Positions 34,538-45,043 of a DNA stretch of 64,000 bases are shown here, one piece after another. The notes below the pieces were generated by a model. It was not told the origin of the DNA and made no database searches. It worked only from the letters and a program-made list of their open reading frames with translations. This stretch comes from an uncultured Aquimarina sp. (GTDB taxonomy: Bacteria; Bacteroidota; Bacteroidia; Flavobacteriales; Flavobacteriaceae): positions 1 through 64,000 of the forward strand of contig CANLCT010000015.1 of the NCBI GenBank assembly GCA_947489195.1, read 5' to 3'. The first letter of the stretch is position 1, and the number at the start of each line of letters is the position of its first letter. The position numbers and the translations under genes were made by a program.

Positions 34538-36214
34538 ATGGAGATTAACAAGTTTAGTAAACGTGTAACGCAAGATGATACGCAACCAGCAGCACAGGCA
34601 ATGTTGTATGCAGTTGGGTTAAAAGATGAGGACTTCAATAAACCATTAGTAGGAATCGCAAGTACTGGATACGAAGGAAATCCATGTAATATGCATTTGA
34701 ATGATTTAGCAAAAAAGGTTAAAGAAGGCGTCAACACAAAAGAAACTTTTGGATTAATTTTCAATACTATCGGAGTTAGTGATGGTATTTCAATGGGAAC
34801 ACCAGGAATGCGTTATTCATTACCATCTCGTGATGTTATTGCAGACTCAATGGAAACCGTAGTGCAAGGTTTATCTTATGATGGTGTAGTAACTGTGGTT
34901 GGTTGCGATAAAAATATGCCAGGAGCATTAATGGCAATGATTCGTTTAAACCGCCCATCTATTTTAGTATATGGAGGAACAATAGCTTCTGGATGTCACG
35001 AAGATAAAAAGTTAGATATTGTATCTGCTTTTGAAGCTTGGGGAGAAAAAGTAGCAGGTACCATGGAAGAAGGTGAATACCGTCAAGTAATTCGAAAAGC
35101 AATTCCTGGAGCAGGGGCTTGTGGAGGTATGTATACCGCTAACACAATGGCATCGGCAATTGAAATATTAGGGATGTCAATGCCTTATAATTCTTCAAAC
35201 CCAGCAATTAGTGATGCTAAGCAGTCTGAATGTATTGCAGCGGGTAAACAAATGCGTTATTTGTTAGAAAACGACATTAAACCATCGGATATTGTAACAC
35301 GTAAATCATTAGAAAATGCAGTACGTTTAATTACAATTTTAGGAGGGTCAACAAATGCCGTATTACACTTTTTAGCTATTGCTAGAGCAGCAGATATTGA
35401 CTTTACATTAGCCGATTTTCAGAATATAAGTGATACGACTCCTTTTATAGCTGATTTAAAGCCAAGTGGGAAATATGCAATGGAAGATTTACATGCAGTA
35501 GGGGGTATTCCAGCTGTTTGTAAGTATTTATTAAAAGAAGGATTGTTACATGGAGATTGTTTAACTGTTACAGGGAAAACATTAGCTGAAAACTTAGCAG
35601 ATGTTCCAGACTTAACTGAAGGGCAAGAAGTAATTATGCCTTTAGATAAGCCAATTAAGGCTACAGGTCACTTACGTATGTTATATGGTAATTTAGCTAA
35701 AGAAGGTTCTGTGGCTAAAATTACAGGAAAAGAAGGTTTACGTTTTTCGGGTACAGCTAAAGTGTTCAATAGTGAATATGATGCCAATGATGGTATACGT
35801 GATGGTAAAGTACAAAAAGGAGATGTTGTGGTTATTCGTTATGAAGGACCGCAAGGAGGACCAGGTATGCCAGAAATGTTAAAGCCTACGGCAGCAATAA
35901 TGGGTGTTGGTCTTGGAAAAGAAGTCGCTTTAATTACTGATGGTCGATTTTCAGGTGGGACACATGGTTTTGTGGTAGGTCATATTACACCAGAAGCTCA
36001 AGTTGGTGGAGTTATTGGATTGGTTAATGATGGAGATATTATTACTATTGATGCCGAAACAAATACTATTAATGTTGAAGTTTCTGATGAAGAATTAGAA
36101 GAAAGAAGAAAAACATGGGTAGCACCAGATTTGAAAGTGAAGAAAGGAGTGTTGTATAAATATGCGCGTTCAGTATCTTCAGCTTCAAAAGGTTGTGTAA
36201 CTGATGAGTTTTAA
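34538..36214 (+). CDS. ilvD: Dihydroxy-acid dehydratase
   Basis: A 558-residue iron-sulfur dehydratase converting dihydroxy-isovalerate and dihydroxy-methylvalerate to the keto acids of valine and isoleucine. Cluster and metal motifs are visible: [39 protein letters not shown] and [17 protein letters not shown]. It is the first gene of a branched-chain amino acid operon. Confidence 0.97.
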   Translation: MEINKFSKRVTQDDTQPAAQAMLYAVGLKDEDFNKPLVGIASTGYEGNPCNMHLNDLAKKVKEGVNTKETFGLIFNTIGVSDGISMGTPGMRYSLPSRDVIADSMETVVQGLSYDGVVTVVGCDKNMPGALMAMIRLNRPSILVYGGTIASGCHEDKKLDIVSAFEAWGEKVAGTMEEGEYRQVIRKAIPGAGACGGMYTANTMASAIEILGMSMPYNSSNPAISDAKQSECIAAGKQMRYLLENDIKPSDIVTRKSLENAVRLITILGGSTNAVLHFLAIARAADIDFTLADFQNISDTTPFIADLKPSGKYAMEDLHAVGGIPAVCKYLLKEGLLHGDCLTVTGKTLAENLADVPDLTEGQEVIMPLDKPIKATGHLRMLYGNLAKEGSVAKITGKEGLRFSGTAKVFNSEYDANDGIRDGKVQKGDVVVIRYEGPQGGPGMPEMLKPTAAIMGVGLGKEVALITDGRFSGGTHGFVVGHITPEAQVGGVIGLVNDGDIITIDAETNTINVEVSDEELEERRKTWVAPDLKVKKGVLYKYARSVSSASKGCVTDEF

Positions 36215-36220
36215 TATAGT

Positions 36221-36314
36221 TTAGTGGTTAGTTTATGGTGATTAGTATATTATTTATATTAATAACTATATTAGGGATAAAGGAAAAGCTGAAAGCTAAT
36301 GGCTAAAGGCAGAA
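36221..36314 (+). repeat. 7-bp-periodic arrays, ilvD-ilvB spacer
   Basis: Block one: TTAGTGG, TTAGTTT, ATGGTGA, TTAGTAT at 36221-36248. Block two: the GC anchor recurs at 36288, 36295, 36302 and 36309 (AGCTGAA, AGCTAAT, GGCTAAA, GGCAGAA). Both have an exact 7-bp step. The second block ends about 17 bp before the ilvB start codon. Its words resemble those of the hisG-hisD and hisB spacers. Confidence 0.65.
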
Positions 36315-36330
36315 GTCAAAAAATAAAAGA

Positions 36331-38028
36331 ATGAGCAAAACAGAACGTATAACTGGAGCAGAAGCGGTAATTCGTTGCTTATTAGAAGAAGGAGTAGATT
36401 TAATCTATGGATATCCAGGTGGAGCAATTATGCCTGTATACGATGAGCTTTATAAGTATCAAGACAAACTTACACATATATTAACACGCCATGAACAAGG
36501 AGCAACACATTCAGCTCAAGGTTATGCGCGTACCAGTGGTAGAGTAGGAGTTGCTATAGCAACTTCGGGTCCAGGAGCAACAAATTTAGTAACAGGAATA
36601 GCTGATGCACAAATTGACTCTACACCTATGGTTTGTATTACGGGTCAGGTAGGTTCACATTTATTAGGTTCTGATGCATTTCAAGAAACCGATATTATTG
36701 GAATTTCGACACCAGTAACTAAATGGAATATTCAGGTAACAAAAGCCGAAGATATTCCATCTGTAATGGCGAAAGCATTTTATATTGCACGTTCAGGTAG
36801 GCCAGGACCAGTGTTAGTCGATATAACCAAAGATGCTCAGTTTGCTGAGTTTGATTTTAGTTATGAAAAATGTAAAGGAGTACGTAGTTATAAAGCAATC
36901 CCAAAAACGGATCCCGAAACAGTAAAAGAGGCTGCTGCAATTATAAATGCGGCAAAAAAGCCTATGATTGTATGGGGACAAGGAGTGATTTTAGGAGAAG
37001 CAGAAGCGGAATTTAAAGCATTTGTTGAAAAATCAGGAATTCCTGCAGCATGGACTATTTTAGGAGTATCAGCATTACCAACTGCACATAATTTAAATGT
37101 GGGTATGGTAGGTATGCACGGTAATTATGGTCCCAATAAGTTAACTAACGAATGTGATGTACTTATTGCTATAGGAATGCGTTTTGATGATCGTGTAACA
37201 GGTGATTTGTCTACTTATGCGAAACAAGCTAAAGTCATACATTTTGAAATTGATCCTGCAGAGGTAAATAAAAATGTGGATACCGAAGTAGCCGTAATGG
37301 GAAGTGTTAAAACAACACTTGCTGATATTTTACCTTTACTTGATGAAAAAAAGCATTCGGATTGGTTAGCTGAATTTAAAGCTTTTGATAAAATAGAGCT
37401 GGAAAAGGTTATTCAAGAAGAATTATACCCTTCAAAAGAAGGAATGAGTATGGGAGAAGTTATTCGTAATATAAACGAAGTAACCAAAGGAGATGCTGTA
37501 ATTGTTACTGATGTAGGACAACACCAAATGATGGCTATTCGTTATGCTAAGTTTGTGAAATCAAAAAGTAACGTAACTTCAGGTGGTTTAGGAACTATGG
37601 GGTTTGCTCTACCAGCAGCTATTGGAGCTAAAATGGGAGCGCCAGACCGTGAGGTAATTGCTGTTATAGGTGATGGTGGTTATCAAATGACTATTCAAGA
37701 GTTAGGTACCATTTTTCAAAATAAAACAGGGGTTAAAATAGTGATATTAAATAATGAGTTTTTAGGAATGGTACGCCAATGGCAAGAGCTTTTCTTTGAA
37801 AATCGTTATGCGTCAACTGAAATGACTAATCCTGATTTTGTTAAAATTGCTGAAGGTTATCATATTCCAGCACAACGGGTAACAGAACGCGCTAATTTAG
37901 CCGATGCAGTTAAAACAATGTTAGAAACTGATGGACCATACTTTTTAGAAGTATGTGTAGAAAAGGAAAACAATGTATTTCCAATGATACCAACAGGGGC
38001 TTCGGTTTCTGATATAAGATTAAGCTAA
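36331..38028 (+). CDS. ilvB: Acetolactate synthase, large (catalytic) subunit
   Basis: A 565-residue thiamine-diphosphate enzyme. The catalytic Glu lies in THILTRHEQGATHSAQGYA, and the ThDP/magnesium motif is VIGDGGYQMTIQELGT...NNEFLGMVRQWQ. It condenses two pyruvates, or pyruvate with 2-oxobutyrate. The gene is followed by the regulatory subunit ilvN. Confidence 0.97.
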   Translation: MSKTERITGAEAVIRCLLEEGVDLIYGYPGGAIMPVYDELYKYQDKLTHILTRHEQGATHSAQGYARTSGRVGVAIATSGPGATNLVTGIADAQIDSTPMVCITGQVGSHLLGSDAFQETDIIGISTPVTKWNIQVTKAEDIPSVMAKAFYIARSGRPGPVLVDITKDAQFAEFDFSYEKCKGVRSYKAIPKTDPETVKEAAAIINAAKKPMIVWGQGVILGEAEAEFKAFVEKSGIPAAWTILGVSALPTAHNLNVGMVGMHGNYGPNKLTNECDVLIAIGMRFDDRVTGDLSTYAKQAKVIHFEIDPAEVNKNVDTEVAVMGSVKTTLADILPLLDEKKHSDWLAEFKAFDKIELEKVIQEELYPSKEGMSMGEVIRNINEVTKGDAVIVTDVGQHQMMAIRYAKFVKSKSNVTSGGLGTMGFALPAAIGAKMGAPDREVIAVIGDGGYQMTIQELGTIFQNKTGVKIVILNNEFLGMVRQWQELFFENRYASTEMTNPDFVKIAEGYHIPAQRVTERANLADAVKTMLETDGPYFLEVCVEKENNVFPMIPTGASVSDIRLS

Positions 38029-38117
38029 CTCATTAGATGAGTTTTATAAGCCTAATATCTTTTAATTAATAATTGAAAAATTAATAACTCAATGTAATTT
38101 GAGGTAGTTTAATTACA

Positions 38118-38651
38118 ATGGAAGAAGAAAACAGACAATATTTTACCATTTCGGTATATACAGAAAATAATATTGGTTTAGTAAACCGAATATCAGCAAT
38201 TTTTTTGAAGAGACACGTTAATCTGTTATCTATGACAGCTTCTGAATCTGAAATTGAAGATGTGTATCGTTTTACAATTTTAGTAAAGATGACTGAAGAA
38301 AAGGTCAAGAAAATTGTCGGACAAATTGAAAAGCAAATTGAGGTAATTAAAGCGTTTTACCATACGGATACAGAAACAATATCGCAAGAAACAGCTTTAT
38401 ATAAAGTAGCTTCGGGCTTATTATTTGATGAACCTCAAATTCAGAATATTATAAAGCGAAGTGGCGCGTCAATTGTAACTGTAAATAAGAAGTTTTTTGT
38501 AATTTCTAAAACAGGTAGACGTATAGAAACAGAGGCTTTATATTCGGCATTAAAGCCTTTTGGGTTATTGCAATTTGTTCGTTCGGGGCGTATTGCAGTA
38601 AGTAAAGAGGTGATGAATATTTCTGATATTCTAAAAGACTTTGATGAATAG
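38118..38651 (+). CDS. ilvN: Acetolactate synthase, small (regulatory) subunit
   Basis: A 177-residue protein. The N-terminal ACT domain reads YFTISVYTENNIGLVNRISA and IFLKRHVNLLSMTASESE. It binds valine for feedback control of IlvB. It lies 89 bp after ilvB and ends at a strong terminator. In many relatives ilvC follows next; here it does not. Confidence 0.95.
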   Translation: MEEENRQYFTISVYTENNIGLVNRISAIFLKRHVNLLSMTASESEIEDVYRFTILVKMTEEKVKKIVGQIEKQIEVIKAFYHTDTETISQETALYKVASGLLFDEPQIQNIIKRSGASIVTVNKKFFVISKTGRRIETEALYSALKPFGLLQFVRSGRIAVSKEVMNISDILKDFDE

Positions 38652-38672
38652 AAAGATCATTTATATTCATTT

Positions 38673-38712
38673 AAAAAAGCTTCATTTTTGTATAAAAATG
38701 AAGCTTTTTTTT
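38673..38712. terminator. Strong bidirectional terminator after ilvN
   Basis: A perfect 17-bp stem with a 4-nt loop: arms 38673-38689 and 38694-38710, T run 38705-38712 on the plus strand and a matching A run on the left. It lies between convergent ilvN and the SPOR-domain gene and can end both transcripts. Confidence 0.93.
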
Positions 38713-38752
38713 ATAAATTATTGTTTAGTTTCTTTTCTGAAAAACTTAAAGT

Positions 38753-39349
38753 TTAATAGGCTTCCTCAATACGAATGCGTTCTCCATTTTGGTACGAACC
38801 TATAAAGGCGTCTTCAAATCCTAAATTGACAACTTCTTTTCTGAAAATTTGAGCTTCCTCTAAACTTTCAAATGCACCTACAGTATATTTGTAAAATTCT
38901 TCAACATGAAATTCTTTGAATTGAGGAAAAGTATCTGTGTATAGTGAAATACTTTTTTCATCTAATGCGCCAATTTGTATGGCATAAATTATTTTATTTT
39001 CAATACTAGGTTTAGGTTGTTCGGCATCTTCTTGCTCAATTTCATCTTCAGTAACTAAAGCTTCTCTGTTTTCTTCTTCTATTTGTTTTTGCTCAACAAC
39101 ACCATGTTTAAAATTAATAAGATCATTATATTCTTGAGTAGAAATTAATGTCAAATTTTTTTCCTCTAAATTGTTTTGTGTAATCGATATTTTAGAAAAA
39201 TAAATAATACTTCCTAAAAGTAGCAAAAGTAGAATACCAGTTACAATGATTAAAATTGTTCTTTGCTTTTTTAAGCTTTGATTTTCTACAGAAGTATTCT
39301 CAGCTTTATGTTTTAAGTTATTTAACTCAATTTGATCTATTTGGGTCAT
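38753..39349 (-). CDS. SPOR-domain membrane protein
   Basis: A 198-residue protein with a short cytoplasmic head, one transmembrane helix at about 31-51, an acidic linker (about 85-115) and a C-terminal SPOR-like domain. Its blocks are IIYAIQIGALDEKSISLYTD, EFYKYTVGAFESLEEAQIFR and GFEDAFIGSYQNGERI. SPOR domains bind denuded peptidoglycan glycans at division sites. The gene is monocistronic, convergent with ilvN. Confidence 0.85.
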   Translation of the reverse strand: MTQIDQIELNNLKHKAENTSVENQSLKKQRTILIIVTGILLLLLLGSIIYFSKISITQNNLEEKNLTLISTQEYNDLINFKHGVVEQKQIEEENREALVTEDEIEQEDAEQPKPSIENKIIYAIQIGALDEKSISLYTDTFPQFKEFHVEEFYKYTVGAFESLEEAQIFRKEVVNLGFEDAFIGSYQNGERIRIEEAY

Positions 39350-39742
39350 ATCAAATTCATTTAAATTTTGGGTATAAATATATGACGAATATTGTTGTTA
39401 ATTGAATTGAGTAATGAGCTATTTGTTTTTAAAATTTTTAAGTGTTGATTATCAAATATTTGTAGGAATTTTTTTCAATTTTTTTTTTAATAGTTGATTA
39501 ATGGTGATAACTCTAATGTTTTAGTATTTCAAAGGATTAAATGATAAAATTAAGTTTTAATCATTTATTGGTTGTAAAGTGATGTATTCAAGTAAATAAA
39601 TGTGGCGTTTTGAACTATAATTTTTGTTTTTAAATCGATTAGGTTAAAAATTAAGGGATTAAAATTTAATTTTTAATTTACTAAGGGTGATGTATTGAAA
39701 ATGAATGTTTATTTTTGCACTTTCAATTTTAAAGAACATTCA
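39350..39742 (+). promoter_or_regulatory. Intergenic region with glyA promoter
   Basis: A 393-bp AT-rich gap between divergent genes. TATTTTTG at 39710-39717 is an exact -7 element, giving a short 5' UTR of about 20 nt before the glyA ATG at 39743. The rest shows no hairpin, repeat or small gene that I can support. Confidence 0.65.
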
Positions 39743-41017
39743 ATGCAACGCGATCAACGAATTTTTGACCTAATTGAGCAGGAAAATCAACGCCAATTAA
39801 AAGGTTTAGAGTTAATTGCTTCTGAAAACTTTGTGAGTGAACAAGTTATGGAGGCCCAAGGTTCAGTATTAACCAATAAATATGCTGAAGGATATCCAGG
39901 TAAAAGATATTATGGAGGTTGTGAAGTTGTTGATATTGTGGAACAAATAGCTATTGATAGAGCTAATGAATTGTTTGGTTCTACTTATGCTAATGTACAG
40001 CCACATTCAGGTTCACAGGCAAATACAGCTGTTTTTGCAGCAACAATTAATCCAGGAGATAAAATTTTAGGATTTGATTTGTCTCACGGGGGGCATTTAA
40101 CACATGGTTCATCGGTTAATTTTTCTGGTAAATTATATTCTCCAAGTTTTTATGGTGTTGAGGAAGAAACAGGAGAGTTGAATTATGATAAAATTCAAGA
40201 AATTGCAGAAAAAGAACAGCCAAAATTAATTATAGCAGGTGCATCTGCTTATTCTAGAGAAATAGATTATAAGCGTTTCCGCGAAATAGCAGATAGTGTA
40301 AATGCTATATTATTAGCTGACATGGCACACCCTGCAGGTTTAATTGCTTCGGGCTTATTGCAGAGTCCAATTGAGCACTGTCATATTGTTACAACAACTA
40401 CTCATAAAACTTTAAGAGGACCACGTGGAGGTCTTATTTTGATGGGGAAAGATTTTGATAACCCTCAAGGAATCACTCTTAAAAATGGAAAATTACGTAA
40501 AATGTCTTCGATGTTGAACAGCGCAGTTTTTCCAGGAAATCAAGGAGGGCCTTTGGAGCATGTGATTGCAGCTAAAGCTATTGCTTTTGGAGAGGCTTTA
40601 GACCCTAAATTTAAAGAGTATTGTATTCAGGTGCAAAAAAACGCAAAGGTTGCGGCTAAAGCATTGGTTTCAAAAGGATATAAAGTGATTTCAAACGGAA
40701 CCGATAATCATATGATGTTGGTTGATTTACGTAGTAAAAATGTTTCAGGTAAAGTAGCCGAAGAAGCTTTGGGTGTAGCAGATATTACAGTAAATAAAAA
40801 TATGGTTCCTTTTGATGATAAGTCACCATTTATTACATCGGGTATTCGTATTGGTGTAGCTGCAGCTACTACACGTGGATTAAAAGAAGCAGATTTTGAG
40901 ACTGTAATTGATTTAATTGATGAAGTAATAGAAAATGCAGAAAACGAAGCAGTTTTAAAACAAGTAAAAGAAAAAGTTAATGCAATGATGTCTGGGCGAC
41001 CATTGTTTATAGCTTAA
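39743..41017 (+). CDS. glyA: Serine hydroxymethyltransferase
   Basis: A 424-residue PLP enzyme interconverting serine and glycine with tetrahydrofolate. The Schiff-base Lys is in [28 protein letters not shown] and [14 protein letters not shown] are N-terminal family blocks. The start is set at ATG 39743 ([14 protein letters not shown]) because the longer frame from TTG 39695 would include the -7 promoter element at 39710. Adjacent serA and serC make this a serine/glycine synthesis neighbourhood. Confidence 0.97.
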   Translation: MQRDQRIFDLIEQENQRQLKGLELIASENFVSEQVMEAQGSVLTNKYAEGYPGKRYYGGCEVVDIVEQIAIDRANELFGSTYANVQPHSGSQANTAVFAATINPGDKILGFDLSHGGHLTHGSSVNFSGKLYSPSFYGVEEETGELNYDKIQEIAEKEQPKLIIAGASAYSREIDYKRFREIADSVNAILLADMAHPAGLIASGLLQSPIEHCHIVTTTTHKTLRGPRGGLILMGKDFDNPQGITLKNGKLRKMSSMLNSAVFPGNQGGPLEHVIAAKAIAFGEALDPKFKEYCIQVQKNAKVAAKALVSKGYKVISNGTDNHMMLVDLRSKNVSGKVAEEALGVADITVNKNMVPFDDKSPFITSGIRIGVAAATTRGLKEADFETVIDLIDEVIENAENEAVLKQVKEKVNAMMSGRPLFIA

Positions 41018-41045
41018 ATCTTTTAGAAATAACTTAGATTATATT

Positions 41046-41075
41046 AAGGCCGTCTTTTTTAGACGGTTTTTTTTT
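41046..41075 (+). terminator. glyA terminator
   Basis: Hairpin with arms 41046-41055 and 41061-41070 (core CCGTCT/AGACGG, two G-U pairs, 5-nt loop) running into a T tract to 41075, 29 bp after the glyA stop. Confidence 0.88.
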
Positions 41076-41091
41076 ATGCTATTTTTAATTT

Positions 41092-41193
41092 AACCTACTA
41101 GGCCATCGTTATGGTTAAATTAAAAATACAGTTTACAATAGTATTTGTAGTAGATCACGGACGAAATAGGTTTTCTAATTTATAAAGCAGGTT
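41092..41193 (+). repeat. Dispersed intergenic repeat, MITE-like, copy 1
   Basis: It begins AACCTACTAGG and ends TAAAGCAGGTT, an imperfect terminal inverted repeat. The 69-bp core from 41125 (AATACAGTTTACAATAGTAT onward) matches the minus strand of 55063-55132 at roughly 80 percent, including AATAGGTTTTCTAAT exactly. It carries no gene and lies between the two terminators of convergent glyA and serA. Confidence 0.65.
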
Positions 41194-41206
41194 GAAATAG
41201 TCAAGT

Positions 41207-41246
41207 ATAAAAAAAGCGTTCAATGTATGTACATTAAACGCTTTTT
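41207..41246 (-). terminator. serA terminator
   Basis: Stem arms 41211-41220 and 41237-41246 (AAAAAGCGTT and its complement), extended by AATGTA/TACATT after one mismatch. On the minus strand it is followed by a T run at 41213-41207. It lies 40 bp beyond the serA stop. Confidence 0.85.
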
Positions 41247-41285
41247 AAGAATAAGAAGAATTCTAAATGAAATTTAGACTCTGCT

Positions 41286-42236
41286 TTATTTTAAAATTTC
41301 AGAAATTTGAGTAGCCAATTCTACACCAATACGATCTTGAGCTTCATTTGTAGCTGCTCCGATATGTGGTGTTAATGAAATTTTATCGTGCATTAATAAT
41401 TTAATAGCAGGAGTAGGTTCATTTTCAAAAGTATCTAAACCAGCAAAGGCTAATTTCCCGCTTTCTAAAGCATCTACTAAAGCCACCTCATCAATTACAC
41501 CACCACGTGCTGCATTTACAATTCCAGCGCCATCTTTCATTAAATCAAATTCAGCTTTACCAATTACATACTCTTTTTGAGCAGGTACATGTAAAGTAAC
41601 AAAATCTGCTTGCTTTAATACGTCTTCTTTGCTAACACTTTTTAAATTAAATGTTACAGATTGCCCATCATAAAACCCTACTTCAATAGCAGCTTCTGTA
41701 GTAAAAGGATCAAAGTAAATTACTTTCATACCTACACCCAGAGCAATACGAGCGGTAGCTTGACCAATACGACCAAAACCGATGATACCTAAAGTTTTTC
41801 CTTTAAGTTCAACTCCTTTTGCATATGCTTTTTTAAGTTTCCCAAATTTAGTTTCACCATCTAAAGGCATATTTCTATTTGCATCATATAAAAAGCGTAC
41901 ACTACCATAAAGGTGTGCAAAAACTAATTCAGCAACAGATTCAGAAGATGCTGCAGGTGTATTAATTACAGATAATCCTTTTTCGCGAGCGTACTCAACA
42001 TCAATATTATCCATACCAACACCACCACGGCCTATAATTTTTAGACTAGGGCAGTTGTCAATAATATCAGTACGAACTTTAGTAGCACTACGTACTAATA
42101 AAGCGACAATATTATTTTCATTAATATGATTTACTAGTTGTTCTTGAGCAACAGTAGTTGTTGATACTTCAAAACCAGCTTTTTCTAAAGCGTCTATTCC
42201 GCTTTGTGAGATTCCGTCGTTTGCTAAGATTTTCAT
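41286..42236 (-). CDS. serA: D-3-phosphoglycerate dehydrogenase
   Basis: A 316-residue D-isomer-specific 2-hydroxyacid dehydrogenase without a C-terminal ACT domain. The NAD-binding motif is LGIIGFGRIGQATARIALG, the catalytic Arg lies in NAARGGVIDEVAL, and the catalytic His is in SLTPHIGAATNEAQ. The first step of serine synthesis is the most likely role because serC lies directly upstream. The lack of an ACT domain means no classical serine feedback site. Confidence 0.92.
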   Translation of the reverse strand: MKILANDGISQSGIDALEKAGFEVSTTTVAQEQLVNHINENNIVALLVRSATKVRTDIIDNCPSLKIIGRGGVGMDNIDVEYAREKGLSVINTPAASSESVAELVFAHLYGSVRFLYDANRNMPLDGETKFGKLKKAYAKGVELKGKTLGIIGFGRIGQATARIALGVGMKVIYFDPFTTEAAIEVGFYDGQSVTFNLKSVSKEDVLKQADFVTLHVPAQKEYVIGKAEFDLMKDGAGIVNAARGGVIDEVALVDALESGKLAFAGLDTFENEPTPAIKLLMHDKISLTPHIGAATNEAQDRIGVELATQISEILK

Positions 42237-42312
42237 TTAGGAATGTAATTTAAATTGTTCTGCTTGTCGCAGAAATAGATGATTTATTGTTTTTCTAATC
42301 TTTATATAAAAA

Positions 42313-42338
42313 CATATTCCCGCCATAGCGGGAATATG
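42313..42338 (-). terminator. Hairpin between serC and serA
   Basis: A perfect 11-bp stem with 4-nt loop: arms 42313-42323 and 42328-42338 (CATATTCCCGC and its complement). On the minus strand a T tract follows. It lies 12 bp after the serC stop and 77 bp before the serA start, so it may terminate serC transcripts or act as an intercistronic processing/attenuation hairpin. Confidence 0.7.
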
Positions 42339-42349
42339 AAATATTATAA

Positions 42350-43414
42350 TTAAGCTTTTCTTTCTAGGTCGCTCATAATGTCAACTAGCGCGCCAACTCC
42401 TTCCATAGTCATGGCATTATACATACTAGCTCGGTATCCACCAACGCTACGATGTCCGTTAGCACCATTAATACCACCTTCTTTTAACATGGTTTCAAAA
42501 GTTTCCTTAAGGTCGCCATTCGTTAAATTAAATGTAGCATTCATATTAGATCGATCTTCTTTAGCGGCAAAACCTTCGAATAATGGATTTAAATCTATTT
42601 CAGAATAAATAAGTTTTGATTTCTTTTCATTTTCTTCTTCAATAGCAGCAATACCACCTTTTGCTTTTAACCACTCCATTGTAAGCATCGAAACATAAAT
42701 TGAATACACTGGAGGTGTATTAAACATAGATCCTTTACTTAAATGTACTTTGTAATCTAACATTGATGGTATTTTACGACCGATTTCATGTAAAATATCT
42801 TCACGAACTACCACTAAAGTAGTCCCCGCAGGACCCATATTTTTCTGTGCTCCAGCATAAATTAAGCTGAACTTTGAAAAATCTAATACGCGTGAAAAAA
42901 TATCACTACTCATATCACATATTAAAGGAGCATCAGTAGTAGGAAAATCTTTTATTTGAGTCCCAAATATGGTGTTATTACTAGTCATATGAACATAGTC
43001 TAAACCATCAGGAATATCATAACCTTTAGGGATGTATTTGAAATTAGCATCTTTTGATGTTGCTAATTCAACAACTTCACCAAATAATTGGGCTTCTTTT
43101 ACAGCCTTGTCACTCCAAGAACCTGTATTTACATAACCAGCTTTCCCTTTAAGTAAATTGTAAGCAACCATTAAAAACTGAGTGCTTGCTCCACCTTGTA
43201 AAAATAAAGCTTTGTAACCTTTTCCTTGTAAACCTAGTAATTCAAGAGCTAATTCTCTTGCATTTTCCATAACGTCTACAAAGTCCTTACTACGGTGAGA
43301 AATTTCTAAAATAGAAAGACCAGAATTATTGAAATCTAAAACAGCTTGTGATGCTTTTTGAAAAACTTCTTGTGGTAAAATACAAGGTCCGGCACTAAAA
43401 TTATGTTTTTTCAT
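42350..43414 (-). CDS. serC: Phosphoserine aminotransferase
   Basis: A 354-residue class V PLP aminotransferase converting 3-phosphohydroxypyruvate to phosphoserine. KKHNFSAGPCILPQEVF is the typical SerC N-terminus; the Schiff-base Lys is in YAGAQKNMGPAG; the C-terminal GHRSVGGYRASMYNAMTMEG closes the active site. It is paired with serA downstream. Confidence 0.97.
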   Translation of the reverse strand: MKKHNFSAGPCILPQEVFQKASQAVLDFNNSGLSILEISHRSKDFVDVMENARELALELLGLQGKGYKALFLQGGASTQFLMVAYNLLKGKAGYVNTGSWSDKAVKEAQLFGEVVELATSKDANFKYIPKGYDIPDGLDYVHMTSNNTIFGTQIKDFPTTDAPLICDMSSDIFSRVLDFSKFSLIYAGAQKNMGPAGTTLVVVREDILHEIGRKIPSMLDYKVHLSKGSMFNTPPVYSIYVSMLTMEWLKAKGGIAAIEEENEKKSKLIYSEIDLNPLFEGFAAKEDRSNMNATFNLTNGDLKETFETMLKEGGINGANGHRSVGGYRASMYNAMTMEGVGALVDIMSDLERKA

Positions 43415-43544
43415 AAATGTAAACTTAGTAACAATATAATATGTTTTACTGCTTAAAATTGCAAACAGTATATTTTAATTTCTATCAAGCTACAAATGTC
43501 TTAATAATCTTTGTTTTTACAATGAATTTAAACAGATTTATATT

Positions 43545-44606
43545 TTAAATTTTTAACAAAAAATCTATAGTATCAATCCCATCGGCGTAGTCACTTAAAT
43601 GTGGTGTTTGAGTGTTTCCAAATTCAACATTTTTAATGCTTTCAGGGTAATTAACTATACACTGAATATGTTCATCGTCAGTAATAAATTTGTTTTTTAA
43701 ATCGTCATAATGTTCATAATGTTCATAAAACAAGCTCGAAATTGGTGAGCTATAACTTTTATCTTCTTTTAAAATAAGAAATCCGTTATCTAATAATTTG
43801 AATTGACTCATCAAATATACAGCTTTATTATAATCGTAGTTATTAGTGTATTTTTCATGTTTTATTAAGTCTTGATATGTAAACATGGCATTAAAAAATA
43901 AATCAAAATTGTAATCTTTGGGTATAAATAATTTTGAAACACTTCGGCAACCTAAACCATAATACCTAAAAATATCTTCGCCTAAGGCGATAAGTTGATT
44001 TTTGGTTTCGTTACCAGTTAATACGGCAAGCGAATTCCTGTTTTTGCGAATGATATGAGGTTTGTTTTTAAAATAATATTCAAAGTAACGAGCTGTATTA
44101 TTACTACCAGTAGCAATAATTGCATCATAGTTTTCTAGTTTACCTTCAGTAAAATGTATATAATTTTTAAATTCAGAATTTACTTTAGTAAGGTAATCAC
44201 AAATAGTAGTTATTAATTTAGAGTCATTTGATGAAGGTTTGATAAGTACTTTTTGTCCACTCATTAAAATACAAAGTAAATCGTGAAAACCTACTAAAGG
44301 AATATTACCAGCCATTATAATTCCAATAGTTTTTGGATCGTTTATAGTCGGAATATCATATACGCTTAGCCAATTTGTTAAATTGCTTTTTTCTAGAGCT
44401 TTAGCCCATTGTTGTGTTGCAAAATATACTTGTTCGGGTAAAAACCATCCATTTTTATGTTGGGCTCCTTCGCATAATGACAAAAATAAATCAAAGAATT
44501 CTTTATTGTATAATACATTTGCTTTTTGAGAAGTTGCCCCTTCGATAAATTGGCTTAAAAAATTACCTAATTCTGAAAAAGCAATAATTCTATCATTTAA
44601 AGTCAT
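43545..44606 (-). CDS. LuxC-like acyl-CoA reductase family protein
   Basis: A 353-residue protein of the aldehyde-dehydrogenase-fold LuxC family. GIIMAGNIPLVGFHDLLCIL and the catalytic-Cys region DIFRYYGLGCRSVSKLF are diagnostic, along with KNRNSLAVLTGNE. The start is placed at ATG 44606; a TTG six bases upstream is rejected. In Bacteroidota this gene is regularly next to a dicluster ferredoxin and serC, as here, but its substrate is not established. It reduces an acyl-CoA or acyl-phosphate-like thioester to an aldehyde by family analogy. Confidence 0.85.
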   Translation of the reverse strand: MTLNDRIIAFSELGNFLSQFIEGATSQKANVLYNKEFFDLFLSLCEGAQHKNGWFLPEQVYFATQQWAKALEKSNLTNWLSVYDIPTINDPKTIGIIMAGNIPLVGFHDLLCILMSGQKVLIKPSSNDSKLITTICDYLTKVNSEFKNYIHFTEGKLENYDAIIATGSNNTARYFEYYFKNKPHIIRKNRNSLAVLTGNETKNQLIALGEDIFRYYGLGCRSVSKLFIPKDYNFDLFFNAMFTYQDLIKHEKYTNNYDYNKAVYLMSQFKLLDNGFLILKEDKSYSSPISSLFYEHYEHYDDLKNKFITDDEHIQCIVNYPESIKNVEFGNTQTPHLSDYADGIDTIDFLLKI

Positions 44607-44612
44607 GCGCAA

Positions 44613-45018
<406 letters not shown>

Positions 45019-45043
45019 AGATTTGCTATTTACATATACAAAC

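Noticed and set aside
38040..38117. AATT-rich stretch in the ilvB-ilvN spacer as another heptamer array
   Set aside because: Spacing drifts between 7 and 8 bp and the words are pure A/T, so it cannot be told from background.
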